A stretch of DNA of 64,000 bases from assembly GCA_028821195.1 (NCBI GenBank), contig JAPPHB010000003.1, forward strand, positions 33,060 to 97,059, written 5' to 3'. The notes beneath the pieces were generated by a model. The model was given only the letters and a program-made list of their open reading frames with translations, did no database searches and was not told the DNA's origin. Source of the DNA: Gammaproteobacteria bacterium (GTDB taxonomy: Bacteria; Gemmatimonadota; Gemmatimonadetes; Longimicrobiales; Gaopeijiaceae). Positions within the stretch are counted from its first letter, which is position 1. Every line of letters begins with the position of its first letter. The position numbers were made by a program, and so were the translations under genes. This document shows positions 10,101-18,412 of the stretch, piece by piece.

Positions 10101-11266
10101 CGGTTCGCTGTGTGGTAGGACAGCTTTCGATCCTGAGAACCCTGCTGCGAGCCGCAGCCGCGCATGGCGACAGGACACGATTCCTGGAACTGATCGAGGC
10201 GAAGCTCGCCTACAAGAGCATGAACGCAAGCCAGAGAGTCTACTGGCTCACCATGGGGCTATTCGTGAATTCGGCGGCTTACGGAGAACGGCTGGAATCG
10301 TATGTCTCCGAAGCCCGGCGACCCGAGAATCGCATCCAGCGTTTGGTGGAAATGACTGATCCGGACGCGATCCCGCACGCCTTGAGGGATCTCTCGGACG
10401 CAACCGCCCTCGAAACACTGATCCGCTTGATCGGACCTTACTCCGTAACGCCGCCGAGGACCGGCAGAGCCTATTCGGTGACGTGGCCGATACAAGCCAA
10501 CTCGAGTGTTCACGGCTTCATCGCCCGGCTCTCGGAGGGCCGCTCAGTTGCCGCCAGGAATGCCCTCGAGTCGCTGGCGGCCGACGATCGACTCGCCAAC
10601 TGGCGGTCCATGCTTCTCGATCGGCTTCAACAGCAGAAAAGCCTTCATCGAGAAGCCACCTTCGTGCATCCCAGCCTCGAGGACGTCGCCGAGGTGCTGG
10701 CCAACCGTCGGCCCGTCAATGCGGCCGATCTCTGGGCACTCACCGTCGATTTGCTGCGGCAGTTCTCCAAAGAGATCCGCAACGGTGCTACATCGGATTG
10801 GCGGCAGTATTGGAATGTCGACAAGGACAACAAGGCGGTGAAGCCGAAACCGGAGAATGGTTGTCGAGACGCATTGCTGTCAGACTTGCGCCGAGAACTC
10901 ACACCGTTGGGAATCGACGGAGTGAGAGAGGGAAGCTACAGCGATGACAAGCGCGCCGACATTCGTCTCTCAGTCCCAAGTTTCAACGTCCCGATCGAAA
11001 TCAAGCGGAGTTGCCATGACGATTGGTGGAGCTCCATCAGAACCCAGCTAATCGCCGAGTACATCCCCGACCCCGGAACCGATGGATACGGAATCTACCT
11101 GGTGTTCTGGTTTGGAGAGACTGAAGGCTGTCGGCGAGTACCGGCGTCGGGACGAAAGCCGAAGTCACCGGACGATGTCCGGCAAGCCCTGCTAGGTACC
11201 CTCTCCGACCACGAACGCCGCAAGATCTCTGTCTGCGTAATCGATGTGTCAAAGCCTGAGGACTGA
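7130..11266 (+). CDS. NACHT-like STAND NTPase with C-terminal PD-(D/E)xK nuclease-like domain
   Basis: 1,378-aa protein. N-terminal NTPase: Walker A GSPGSGKT (residues 49-56), NACHT-style Walker B TLYIDGLDE, then an RLSCREADW sensor, the LRNPLNLKMLV helix and a HRQLAEFLAARRLAE motif, all typical of NACHT/STAND modules. A long, probably helical middle follows with no recognisable domain. The last ~150 residues look like a restriction-fold nuclease: D1277, E1290-x-K1292 (VPIEIKR) and Q1306, then GYGIYLVFWFG. In known bacterial NACHT/Avs proteins the effector is usually N-terminal; here it is C-terminal. ATG 7130, overlapping the ATPase stop, is chosen over GTG 7115. Antiphage function is inference. 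Confidence 0.8.
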   Translation: MKHLVERTCTVVRARHETHERQSESSPSHKAESRPLEAFRDEPAYVLLGSPGSGKTEAFNHEAEHDGVERIRAGDFQDLDAKPEWRGKTLYIDGLDETRAGMFQGNTPLGAIRAKLQRLGCPRFRLSCREADWFGASDRERLKTVAPNGELKVLRLDPLSDQGILDILGRNLGHPDPQPFVDAARERGIDDLLRNPLNLKMLVAAVANGPWPRTRMETFDLACRKLVSEENLDHQIAWSGTANTRALLDAAGDLCASFLLTGKAGVTLPGTAADTDHPRLEHVSQGDQQLLRRVVGTNLFALPAEGRLIPAHRQLAEFLAARRLAELVAEGLPVRRLLALMTGLDGGIISEFRGLAAWLAALCQSARTEIIERDPLGAVLYGDVLQFSAREKRLLLRALKAETNRNPWLIAYASWDPPLANLVGQEMEEDIRQALGDPARDVAQQSLVHLILEAIRAAEPLPGLADPLMGMVRDDSWPMDLRCAALQAYMRASQDDAEASATLRRLLEQVYTGEVATLHDDLLGILLTELYPDELPVRDLVGYLREPVRRGGGIRYQVFWTERLLEKSTIEQMVQLLVLLREPMDRVRAESGVVPRGVYFVVRPPIVLLRHLLERSPESVPQKELAYWLDFSGWLGGELRFSAPGLVRDAEFFGNWLSDHGEVQKAIIEHRVRRCRGDPGFWACMHYPARSFFDDARKPEDFGTWCADQALDANTDDVATWFVWEAAEFVHNAKSREQEARERIAATLSGDTRLSERFEGRLRALEDHDRFQNELHAPEVPPAPADGRFDEVRAIVRANLTSLRANQCPLSLLHHLAVAYLDGFSDVHGETPIERLRYLLGPDEDLVDAALAGLRGAIHRTDLPLWTAIPKLAAEERIHYLAYPIIVGLEELSRVERDDIRLTEAQTRLALSIHFSVARLRYPADSAHPPRWLRGCVAREPALVGRIWARCARALLGGGAQTLPVIHLLPNQPEYARLARAASIPLLEAFPVRCVVGQLSILRTLLRAAAAHGDRTRFLELIEAKLAYKSMNASQRVYWLTMGLFVNSAAYGERLESYVSEARRPENRIQRLVEMTDPDAIPHALRDLSDATALETLIRLIGPYSVTPPRTGRAYSVTWPIQANSSVHGFIARLSEGRSVAARNALESLAADDRLANWRSMLLDRLQQQKSLHREATFVHPSLEDVAEVLANRRPVNAADLWALTVDLLRQFSKEIRNGATSDWRQYWNVDKDNKAVKPKPENGCRDALLSDLRRELTPLGIDGVREGSYSDDKRADIRLSVPSFNVPIEIKRSCHDDWWSSIRTQLIAEYIPDPGTDGYGIYLVFWFGETEGCRRVPASGRKPKSPDDVRQALLGTLSDHERRKISVCVIDVSKPED

Positions 11267-11320
11267 CGTTGGACGAAATTGACCAACATCCTTGGCAACC
11301 GGCCAGCGCGTCCGCTAGCG

Positions 11321-11710
11321 CTAGCTCCGACTCCTCCAGGCCGCGGCCAAACCCCGGTCGAACGTCATGAGCCCACGCGGCTTTCGGCGGATGCAGCAGG
11401 CCAGGTGCACCAGATCGCGGGCCTCGAGGCCACGGTGCCGAGCCGACAGGTCGCGCGCCAATTCGACATCGGCTTCCTCGACGGGCCAGACTTCGTCCAC
11501 CGTGGAACCGACCAGGTCAAAGGCCGCGTCGAGCAGCGGCCGCCTGTCCCGGCGCAGGTAGCGATGGAGGAGTTCCTGGACCACTTCCGCCGAAGTGACG
11601 AGGGGCCTGTCCCGTTCCAGTGACCGGATGAAGAACTCCGTGGCTTCCTTCCGCAGGGGATGGTCGGCGCCCACGAAGTACATGAAGACGTTGGCGTCGA
11701 CGAAAATCAT
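11321..11710 (-). CDS. vapC: VapC-type PIN-domain toxin
   Basis: 129-aa PIN-domain ribonuclease. The acidic active-site set is visible: MIFVDANVF (Asp5), a Glu in SAEVVQELL, Asp in EARDLVHLA, and the final LMTFDRGL. PIN toxins cleave RNA (often tRNA) and are neutralised by the antitoxin encoded just upstream. Its ATG overlaps the antitoxin stop by 4 bp, the standard coupled arrangement. It is convergent with the NTPase gene (55 bp apart). RNA target unknown. Confidence 0.88.
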   Translation of the reverse strand: MIFVDANVFMYFVGADHPLRKEATEFFIRSLERDRPLVTSAEVVQELLHRYLRRDRRPLLDAAFDLVGSTVDEVWPVEEADVELARDLSARHRGLEARDLVHLACCIRRKPRGLMTFDRGLAAAWRSRS

Positions 11711-11979
11711 GTGACGTCGTAGTCCGGGTACCGCGTCTCGACGATGATCTTCTTGATCTCCGGCCAGTCCAACTCCCGAGCGCCGGGCGGATGACGCGCG
11801 TCGCACCTGGCCGCGAACTCGCGAAGCTCCTCGACGGTGAACTTGCGCGGGCGCGCCGTCGCCAGCTTTTCGTCAGCGGCCTCGCGCAGCCACTCCCCGA
11901 GGGACTTGCCTTCCCGGCGGGCCTGGGTCTGATACGCCATCTTGGCGGTCTCTTTCACGACGAAGTGGATGCGGGACAT
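11707..11979 (-). CDS. vapB: VapB-like antitoxin
   Basis: 90-aa protein starting MSRIHFVVKETAKMAY. It has a short beta-strand then helices (a ribbon-helix-helix-like start) and a basic/acidic C-terminal tail (RPRKFTVEELREFAARCD, then EIKKIIVETRYPDYD) suited to wrapping the toxin. The call rests mainly on its size and position before the PIN gene. An upstream in-frame start exists, but the start at 11979 gives a normal antitoxin length and leaves the repeated upstream sites non-coding. Confidence 0.78.
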   Translation of the reverse strand: MSRIHFVVKETAKMAYQTQARREGKSLGEWLREAADEKLATARPRKFTVEELREFAARCDARHPPGARELDWPEIKKIIVETRYPDYDVT

Positions 11980-12077
11980 GGCGTTCGCGGGAACAGGGGA
12001 TTCGCGTTTCGGCTGAAACGCCCTCGCGGCTCGTCCGGACGACGTTTGGAGCGATATGCGGGTGGCCAAAGCGTGCG

Positions 12078-12118
12078 TCTTGCACCGTATTCTGATGCAT
12101 GTGCCATGATCTTGCACA
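12078..12118 (-). promoter_or_regulatory. Candidate autoregulatory operator for vapBC
   Basis: The octamer TCTTGCAC occurs twice, at 12078-12085 and 12110-12117, 32 bp apart (about three helical turns). The second copy is half of an inverted repeat, TGTGC-N9-GCACA (12100-12118). The site lies about 100 bp before the antitoxin start, where toxin-antitoxin operons bind their own complex. Function is inferred from position. Confidence 0.35.
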
Positions 12119-12140
12119 ACATCCGGTTAGCCGTCAAGTG

Positions 12141-14612
12141 CTACCGCACCGCCCCCGCCTCCAGCTTCCCGTCCACGAACACCCACCCCGGCAGCACGAG
12201 GTAGTCGAAGGGATGCCCCTCCAGGATGACGAAGTCCGCGTCCTTGCCCACCTCGATGCTGCCGATACGGTCATCCATGTCGAGCAGCTCGGCCGCGTTC
12301 AGCGTCGCCATGCGCAAGGCATCCACCTCCGGCACGCCATTGCGGAAGGCCCACGCCGAGTTGAGGATGGGCTCGCCTCCCAGCCGTCCGATGGGTGACG
12401 CGCGACGCGACGCTCCCGGACCGTAGAACCCGACCTTCACCCCCGCCCGGTTCAGGATGGCGGGCCCTTGCACGCTCCAGCCCTCTCCACCCCCTCGGAT
12501 GTCCGACGCGTAGCTCCCGGAGTTGCCCAGGATGACGCCCACATCGGCTGCGGCCAGCCGATCCGCGAGGCGGTGCGCCTCCACGCCGCCGGTGACGACC
12601 AGCCGCAGGCCGTAGTTCTCCGCGATGCTCATGGCCTCCTCGATCTCGGCCACCCGGTCCGCGTGGATCATGGCGGGCACCTCCCCGGCGAGCAGCGGCA
12701 GCAGCGCCTCCATGCGCGCGTCGTACTCCCGCGTCTCGCCGGCCTGCGCGTAGGCGTTCGCCGCGTCGAGGGTCTCACGGATCATCGCCGACGCACTCGC
12801 GAGCGTGAGCGGCGCCCCGGAGTCGTCGGGCCACTCGCGGAGCGTCGCGGCCGTGAGCGCGAACACCATGCTGGCCGGCTCGCGCCGCACCATCTTCTCG
12901 AAGTCGATGCCCGGCGTCTTCACCACCACCCCGTTGCCGCCCGCCAGATTGCGCGTCCCCGGCGTGACGTGGATGGCGGTCACCCCGATGGTCGTGTTCA
13001 CGCGGTACGACGGGAACCACGGGTCGACGGCGTACAGGGCGTTCATCTCCGGCACCACCGGCGCGGTGATCTCGTCGTTCTGCACCTGCCACTTGAGGTC
13101 GCCGATCCAGTCGTTGGCGAAAGCGCGCGCGATCACGGTGCCGGGCATCACCACCCGCCCTCCCACATCCATGACCGGCATGCCCGCGGGCGGGACCGCT
13201 CCCCCCTCCACCCGGGTGAACCGGCCGTCCTCGACCACCAGGGTCGCGTTCTCGATCGCCCCGCCGCTCACGGTGAACACGTGCGCCCCGGTGATGGCGA
13301 AGGCCTCGTCGTCGGCGGTGATCGCGCCGTTCACCGGGCCGAAGGGCCCAACGCTTCGCGGCCGCTCGGGCTGCAGCATCCGGCCGCGCTCGTACTCCAG
13401 TTCCCCATCCACGAACACCCGCTCCACCCGGTCCGCGGCCAGGTCCAGGAAGTGGCCGTCGAGCAGCACCAGGTCCGCGTCCTTGCCCTGCTCGATGCTC
13501 CCCACGCGGTCGTCGAGCATCATCGCCCGCGCCCCGTTGATGGTCATCACCTCGAGCGCCTGCTGGTCGGTGAGGCCGTGGCGCGCCAGGAACGCCCCGT
13601 ACTCGCGGAAGTCCTTGAAGTGCTGGTTGGACATGTCGGTCTGGATGCTCGCGTACACGCCCGCGTCCAGGAGCACCTCCAGCAGGTTGAGGGGCTCCGG
13701 GTCGTTGTAGTACTGGACGATCATCATCGGCCCGATCACCGGCATGACGTTCGTCCCGGCGAGCAGTTCCGTGAGCGGGAAGATCTCCTCCGCGTGCGCC
13801 AGCGCCAGCCGGTCGAAGAAGCCGTACTTGCGCGCCAGGCGGAACACCATCATCACCTCGCTGGGGTAGTGCGAGTGCGCGTGCACCATCACCTCGCCCC
13901 GGAGCACGGCCGCGAAGGCCTCCAGACGTTCGTCCCGCTCGGGGGCCGGCCCCTCGCCGGCGGCGTGCGCGTCCTGCCCTGCCACGTACGCCTGCGCGCG
14001 CCGGAAATAGTCGTCGGCGGTGGCGTACCAGCCCATCACCGTTTGCGGCGTCTCCCCCGGGCGCAGGTTGATGAGCGGGCGCACCGCCATCTTCAGATCG
14101 ACGTAGGGCTTGAAGATCATGTCGGGCCCCGGCGTGCTCTTCATCTTCAGCGCCACCGACTGGCCACTGGAGATGATGCCGCTCCCGGAACGCGTGATCA
14201 GCGAGGTCACGCCCCCGGAGAGCGCCACCTGGATCATGGGATCCTCCAGGTTCACATGCTCCACCGCCTTCCACTCCGCGGTGACCGGGCCCGGAATGCG
14301 CGCCCGGCCGGAGCGGTCGAGCGCCATGTGGGCGTGCGCGTCGATCAGCCCCGGGATCACGACTTCGGCCTCGTACACGCGGGCCCCGGCCGGCGCATCC
14401 ACCGACGCGCCCACCGCCTCGATGACCCCGCCGCGGATCAGGATCTCGCCGTCCTGAATCGTCCCGCTGGTAGCGGTGTGGATGGTACCGGCACGGATGA
14501 GAATCGGTTCGGACTGGGCCAGGACTCCGCCCGGCGAAACGGTCACCGCGCCGGCCGCCGCACCCGCCGCCAGCACCACCATCAACGAGTTGCGTCTGCC
14601 GCTCCACTTCAT
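12141..14612 (-). CDS. Secreted tandem amidohydrolase-family protein
   Basis: 823-aa exported protein with a signal peptide (hydrophobic core ending GGVLAQS). It contains two successive amidohydrolase (imidazolonepropionase-like TIM-barrel) units. The first has the metal-binding VIPGLIDAHAHM motif, a helical insert, and an NGARAMMLDDRVGSIEQGKDADLVLLD tail block. The second starts near residue 440 and ends with the parallel block MATLNAAELLDMDDRIGSIE followed by GKDADFVILEG, but its PGxxDxHxH motif is replaced by MPGTVIARAF, so it lacks the metal-binding histidines. The first unit is probably the active one. It is 36 bp downstream of the propeller/EreA-like gene. Substrate unknown. Confidence 0.88.
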   Translation of the reverse strand: MKWSGRRNSLMVVLAAGAAAGAVTVSPGGVLAQSEPILIRAGTIHTATSGTIQDGEILIRGGVIEAVGASVDAPAGARVYEAEVVIPGLIDAHAHMALDRSGRARIPGPVTAEWKAVEHVNLEDPMIQVALSGGVTSLITRSGSGIISSGQSVALKMKSTPGPDMIFKPYVDLKMAVRPLINLRPGETPQTVMGWYATADDYFRRAQAYVAGQDAHAAGEGPAPERDERLEAFAAVLRGEVMVHAHSHYPSEVMMVFRLARKYGFFDRLALAHAEEIFPLTELLAGTNVMPVIGPMMIVQYYNDPEPLNLLEVLLDAGVYASIQTDMSNQHFKDFREYGAFLARHGLTDQQALEVMTINGARAMMLDDRVGSIEQGKDADLVLLDGHFLDLAADRVERVFVDGELEYERGRMLQPERPRSVGPFGPVNGAITADDEAFAITGAHVFTVSGGAIENATLVVEDGRFTRVEGGAVPPAGMPVMDVGGRVVMPGTVIARAFANDWIGDLKWQVQNDEITAPVVPEMNALYAVDPWFPSYRVNTTIGVTAIHVTPGTRNLAGGNGVVVKTPGIDFEKMVRREPASMVFALTAATLREWPDDSGAPLTLASASAMIRETLDAANAYAQAGETREYDARMEALLPLLAGEVPAMIHADRVAEIEEAMSIAENYGLRLVVTGGVEAHRLADRLAAADVGVILGNSGSYASDIRGGGEGWSVQGPAILNRAGVKVGFYGPGASRRASPIGRLGGEPILNSAWAFRNGVPEVDALRMATLNAAELLDMDDRIGSIEVGKDADFVILEGHPFDYLVLPGWVFVDGKLEAGAVR

Positions 14613-14648
14613 CTCTCGTCCTCCTTTCTCAAGCGAGCCGCCGGGGAC

Positions 14649-16415
14649 TCATCTGTTCTCCAGGCGATCCAGAAATGGCGCGACCTCGAGCAGCACGATG
14701 TCGTCGCGCCTCCGCAGTTCGCGCAGGAACGGCCCCTTGTGGCCCGCGCCATAGGTCAGCAGAAAGCGAGCCCCCTCGCCCCCGTGCCGGTCGAGCGCCC
14801 GCTCGATGTTCGCCCAGTGCGAGGCGTTGATCGCGTCCCAGCCTCCAGGCCCGAGATCGGCATCGAACAGACGGGCGTACACCTGCATGCGGATGTCGTA
14901 TGCCTCGTCGTAGGCGTCGGTGTGGATCCAGCGCGGATCGTCCCCGGCGCCGGCGGCCAACGCCCCGGCCGAAGCCGTGGCCGCGGCCTGGTATTCGGCC
15001 CAGGCTGCGGCCCGCTCCGGATCCAGCGAATACGCGTCGAGATACGCCGCGCGGAAGTCGGACATCGGTTCCGTCCAGCCAGCCGTGGGGATGACCTCGA
15101 AGTCCAGTTCGCGCGTCAGCGGGAAGAGCGCTTCCATGTATTCCGGGAAGAGGCGCGTGCGGGGTTCCTCGACGATGCCCGAGGCCTGGTACTCGGTCCA
15201 CGCCCGCTCCCAGCGGTTGGGCGGAATCTCGGTGAGCCAGTAGTCGGGGTCGATCTCGCGCACCAGGTTGCGCACGACTTCGAGGCTGAAGGCCTCGCTG
15301 GTGGTGTGCCCGCCGTGGATCATCCCCAGGACGACGACTTCGTTGGGAACGAACGAGGGCCCGGCCTCCCCGGCAGCCGCCTCACCGGAGGTCAATGCGC
15401 CGCCTCCGGCGACCTCTACCGGCGACGGAATCAACTCCACCAGGGTGCCCGCCACCTCGTTGGCGACGAAAACACGCTCACCGTCCGGATGCGCCCGCAG
15501 CACGATCGGCTGCTCCCCCACCTCGATGGTCTGCACGACCGCCCGCGCCTCCAGGCCCACCACCGAGACCGTGCTGCCGCCGGCATTGTTCACCAGGGCG
15601 TAGCGGCCGTCGCCCGGCACGACCACCGAAAAGGGCCGCGGTCCGAGTCCCGGGACCCGGCCGACGACCGCAAACGAAGCCGTATTCACGAACACCAGCT
15701 CGTCCGAGCCGCCGCACGCCACGACGTAGGTGACCTGATCGGGCGTGAGGGCGCCCCCGGGCGGACCCGGACACGCGTCAACCGTGGCGTCGGTCTCCAT
15801 GTTGAGCAGGTCGATCACGGAAACGGTGCCCGCATCCAGGTTGGGCACGAAGGCGTGCGACCCGTCCCACATCACGTCGGCCGGGTAGGGCCGATCGCCG
15901 GTCTCGTGAGACGCGACCGGCACCCCGGTCTCCGTGTCCACGACCCACAGCAGGTCCGCGAACTCGGACGTGATCCAGGTCTCGCCCCGGACCTCGCCCG
16001 GCGAGAACAGAGACGGACCCGAGCCCACATTCCATACCGCTCCATCCACGATGCGTCCCTCTGCGTCGAGCCTGATGAGGGTCGAGTCCCGGAACTGACT
16101 GACCAGCCAGCCGTCGCCAACCCGGACGAGGTCGAGGGGCGTGTCCCCCGCTTCCCAGCGCACGACCACGGAGCGGGCCGCGAGGTCCACGACCCCGATC
16201 TGCCCGTCCCCGCTCAGCGCTACGTACGCGGTGTCGCCGTCGGCGCTGAAGCGGATGCCGTGCGGGGCCGCGCCCACCTCGATGACGGCGCCGACGCGGT
16301 AGGGTTCGCGCGCCCCGGCGATCGCGTCGGGCTCGCTGCACGCAAGTATCAAGGCGCCCAGCACCGCCAGGACCAGCGGGCTGCCGGCACGTTTCCAGAT
16401 CATGCTTGATCCCAT
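14649..16415 (-). CDS. Lipoprotein fusing a YVTN-type beta-propeller to an EreA/ChaN/TraB-like domain
   Basis: 588-aa lipoprotein (lipobox ALILAC). The first ~330 residues are propeller repeats of the YVTN kind (HGIRFSADGDTAYVAL, GQIGVVDL, GTVSVIDLLNMETDA, EQPIVLRAHPDGERVFVAN). The C-terminal ~230 residues begin EVVVLGMIHGGHTTSEAF and end LLTYGAGHKGPFLREL, with paired His/Glu positions typical of the EreA/ChaN/TraB-like hydrolase superfamily. The start at 16415 has GGGAG about 9 nt upstream; a second Met is 12 bases later. Catalytic activity is not certain. It probably shares a transcript with the amidohydrolase. Confidence 0.75.
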   Translation of the reverse strand: MGSSMIWKRAGSPLVLAVLGALILACSEPDAIAGAREPYRVGAVIEVGAAPHGIRFSADGDTAYVALSGDGQIGVVDLAARSVVVRWEAGDTPLDLVRVGDGWLVSQFRDSTLIRLDAEGRIVDGAVWNVGSGPSLFSPGEVRGETWITSEFADLLWVVDTETGVPVASHETGDRPYPADVMWDGSHAFVPNLDAGTVSVIDLLNMETDATVDACPGPPGGALTPDQVTYVVACGGSDELVFVNTASFAVVGRVPGLGPRPFSVVVPGDGRYALVNNAGGSTVSVVGLEARAVVQTIEVGEQPIVLRAHPDGERVFVANEVAGTLVELIPSPVEVAGGGALTSGEAAAGEAGPSFVPNEVVVLGMIHGGHTTSEAFSLEVVRNLVREIDPDYWLTEIPPNRWERAWTEYQASGIVEEPRTRLFPEYMEALFPLTRELDFEVIPTAGWTEPMSDFRAAYLDAYSLDPERAAAWAEYQAAATASAGALAAGAGDDPRWIHTDAYDEAYDIRMQVYARLFDADLGPGGWDAINASHWANIERALDRHGGEGARFLLTYGAGHKGPFLRELRRRDDIVLLEVAPFLDRLENR

Positions 16416-16504
16416 GGCAAACTCCCGAGCTTGCGAACAGGCGTTCAAAGTGTGGAGTATTGGGCCCGAGCGCACCCGACAACCATCACTCCGGACACCC
16501 TCGC

Positions 16505-17239
16505 ATGTCATCGTCCCGCCACGCCCTCCATCTGCATGAACAGCTTCTGCTCCTTGTGCTGCGCGACCGCAAGGGCACCGTGGACTATCGAGCCGGCTTC
16601 TACAATCTCGCCATGGGCGGAGCCGTCCTCGCCGAACTCGCGCTTGCCGGGGTCATTCGCATCGAAGAGAGCAAGAAGGCATTCGTGGAAACAACGCCGG
16701 TTGCCGGCCGTCCCCGCGACGAGATCATGGCCGAGGCGCTGGACAGGGTTCGCAATTCGAAGAAGCGTCGACGCGCATCTTCCTGGGTATCGACCTTCGG
16801 CAACCTCAAGCGCCTCCGGCACCGCACCGCCCTCGGACTCTGCCGCCGCGGCATCCTGCGCACGAAGGAGTCGCAGATCCTGCTCGTCTTCAGGCGCAAG
16901 CTCTATCCCACCATCGATCCGGGGCCCGAGCGCAAGCTCATCGCCGGCATGCGGGACGCCGTCATGGGCGATGGCGACATTGAAGCCGGACTGGGCGTCG
17001 TGCTCTCCCTGGCGCACGCCACCGGTTCGCTCCGCATCCATTTCGAGCGCAAGGAGCTCAAGGAGCGCAAGGCGCGCCTGAAGGCCATCACCGCCGGAGA
17101 GCCCTTCACCGCGGGGGCCGGCTATCCCGCCATCGCCGCTCAGAAGGCGGTCAAGGCGGCAGTTGCAGCGTCCCAGGCGGCGGTGGCCGCAACTCAGGCC
17201 GCGGTCGTGGCCAGCATCGCCGCCTCCTCGTCCAGTTGA
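16505..17239 (+). CDS. GPP34 (Golgi phosphoprotein 3-like) family protein
   Basis: 244-aa cytosolic or membrane-associated protein. LHEQLLLLVLRDRKGTV, YNLAMGGAVLAELALAGVI and later GVVLSLAHATGSLR fit the GPP34/GOLPH3 fold, known in eukaryotes for phosphoinositide binding and found in some bacteria with unknown function. A basic segment (SKKRRRASS) lies mid-protein. The C-terminus is an Ala/Gln repeat tail (KAAVAASQAAVAATQAAVVA). It is divergent from the propeller lipoprotein across 89 bp that must hold both promoters. ATG 16505 starts exactly at the conserved domain. Confidence 0.75.
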   Translation: MSSSRHALHLHEQLLLLVLRDRKGTVDYRAGFYNLAMGGAVLAELALAGVIRIEESKKAFVETTPVAGRPRDEIMAEALDRVRNSKKRRRASSWVSTFGNLKRLRHRTALGLCRRGILRTKESQILLVFRRKLYPTIDPGPERKLIAGMRDAVMGDGDIEAGLGVVLSLAHATGSLRIHFERKELKERKARLKAITAGEPFTAGAGYPAIAAQKAVKAAVAASQAAVAATQAAVVASIAASSSS

Positions 17240-17311
17240 CCGATCGTCCAGCGGGCGAGCGCGCCGCGCACCGGGCCGCGGTCCGGCGACCCACGCTGAC
17301 GAAAGCCGACC

Positions 17312-18331
17312 TCACGCGGGCTGCAACTCCTTCAGATCCCTGAAGCGGATCAGCCGGCGGCTTTCTTCGTCCCAGAGCGCCAGGTTGATGAGCTTCAGCG
17401 TGTCCCGAACGCGGACTTCGCGCACCACGTGGAACTCCTCGTTTTCCTCGTGCGCCCGCTGGAGCTTGTAGTTGGGGATGCGCATGCTCATGTGGTGCAC
17501 GTGGTGGAACCCGATGTTCGCCGACAGCCACCGGAGCGGGGCGGGAAGCACGAGATACGAGCTTCCGTAGAGCGACGCATCGTAGTAGTCCCACTCCTCG
17601 TGCCTGTCCCAATAGGTCTGCTCGAACTGGTGCTGCACGTAGAACATCCAGACGCCGGCCGTAGTGGCGAAGAGCTGAACCGGCGCGTGGGTCAGCAGAA
17701 AGCGCTGGTATCCGATCGTCTCCCCCATCAGCACCACAACGGCCACCAGCGCCACGTTCGTCCAGAAGACCCCGCGCCACGCCTGCTTCCATCGCGCCGG
17801 CACATCCCACGGAAACCGGTGCTTGATGAGGAAGATGAACAGGGGGCCCAGCACGAAGAGCACGAACGGGTGCCGGTACAGCCTGTAGCGCAGACGGCGA
17901 TACCAGGGCCACGCCAGATACTCGCGCACGGTGAAGGTGTCGATGTCGCCGAAGCCGCGGAAATCGAGGTCGCCCGAATGCGCGTGATGGTAGGCGTGCG
18001 CGCGCTTCCAGTAGTCGTAGGGGGTCAGCAGCAGGACCCCGATGCAGCGCCCCAACCACTGACGCGCCGCGTGCGAACGGAAGAAGGAGCCGTGCCCGCA
18101 GTCGTGCTGGATCATGAAGAGGCGCATCATGAACCCGGCAGTAGGCAGCGCGAGCAGGGCGGTCAGCCAGTAGCCCACCTCCAGGCTGCGCAGGGTCGCA
18201 TACCAGAGCACCACGAAGGGGATGGCGGAGGTGAGCAGCTGGCGAACGCTGGCGCCGGTGTCCGGCCCCCAGTACGGCCTCAGGATGGCGTTCCAGCGGG
18301 CGACCTTCTCGCGGTCGAGGGCGGGGGTCAT
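17312..18331 (-). CDS. Membrane fatty acid desaturase
   Basis: 339-aa integral membrane di-iron desaturase. All three histidine boxes are present: HDCGH, HHAHSGD and HHVHH, with several hydrophobic spans between them. It introduces a double bond into acyl chains, adjusting membrane fluidity. Full length with a normal start. It follows the amidase gene by 81 bp on the same strand. Regiospecificity and acyl carrier cannot be told from the sequence. Confidence 0.92.
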   Translation of the reverse strand: MTPALDREKVARWNAILRPYWGPDTGASVRQLLTSAIPFVVLWYATLRSLEVGYWLTALLALPTAGFMMRLFMIQHDCGHGSFFRSHAARQWLGRCIGVLLLTPYDYWKRAHAYHHAHSGDLDFRGFGDIDTFTVREYLAWPWYRRLRYRLYRHPFVLFVLGPLFIFLIKHRFPWDVPARWKQAWRGVFWTNVALVAVVVLMGETIGYQRFLLTHAPVQLFATTAGVWMFYVQHQFEQTYWDRHEEWDYYDASLYGSSYLVLPAPLRWLSANIGFHHVHHMSMRIPNYKLQRAHEENEEFHVVREVRVRDTLKLINLALWDEESRRLIRFRDLKELQPA

Positions 18332-18412
18332 GGGGTGCCTCCTGCGTCGAGCCGGGTCACTCGACGGAGTCGAGTTCGGGTGGGCTGGTGAATGAGGGGA
18401 GGATCGCCGCGC

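Noticed and set aside
12468..16409. A very long plus-strand open frame (over 1,300 codons) opposite the amidohydrolase and propeller genes
   Set aside because: Arg/His/Pro/Gly-rich translation with no domain; it is the antisense of two clearly recognised genes in GC-rich DNA.
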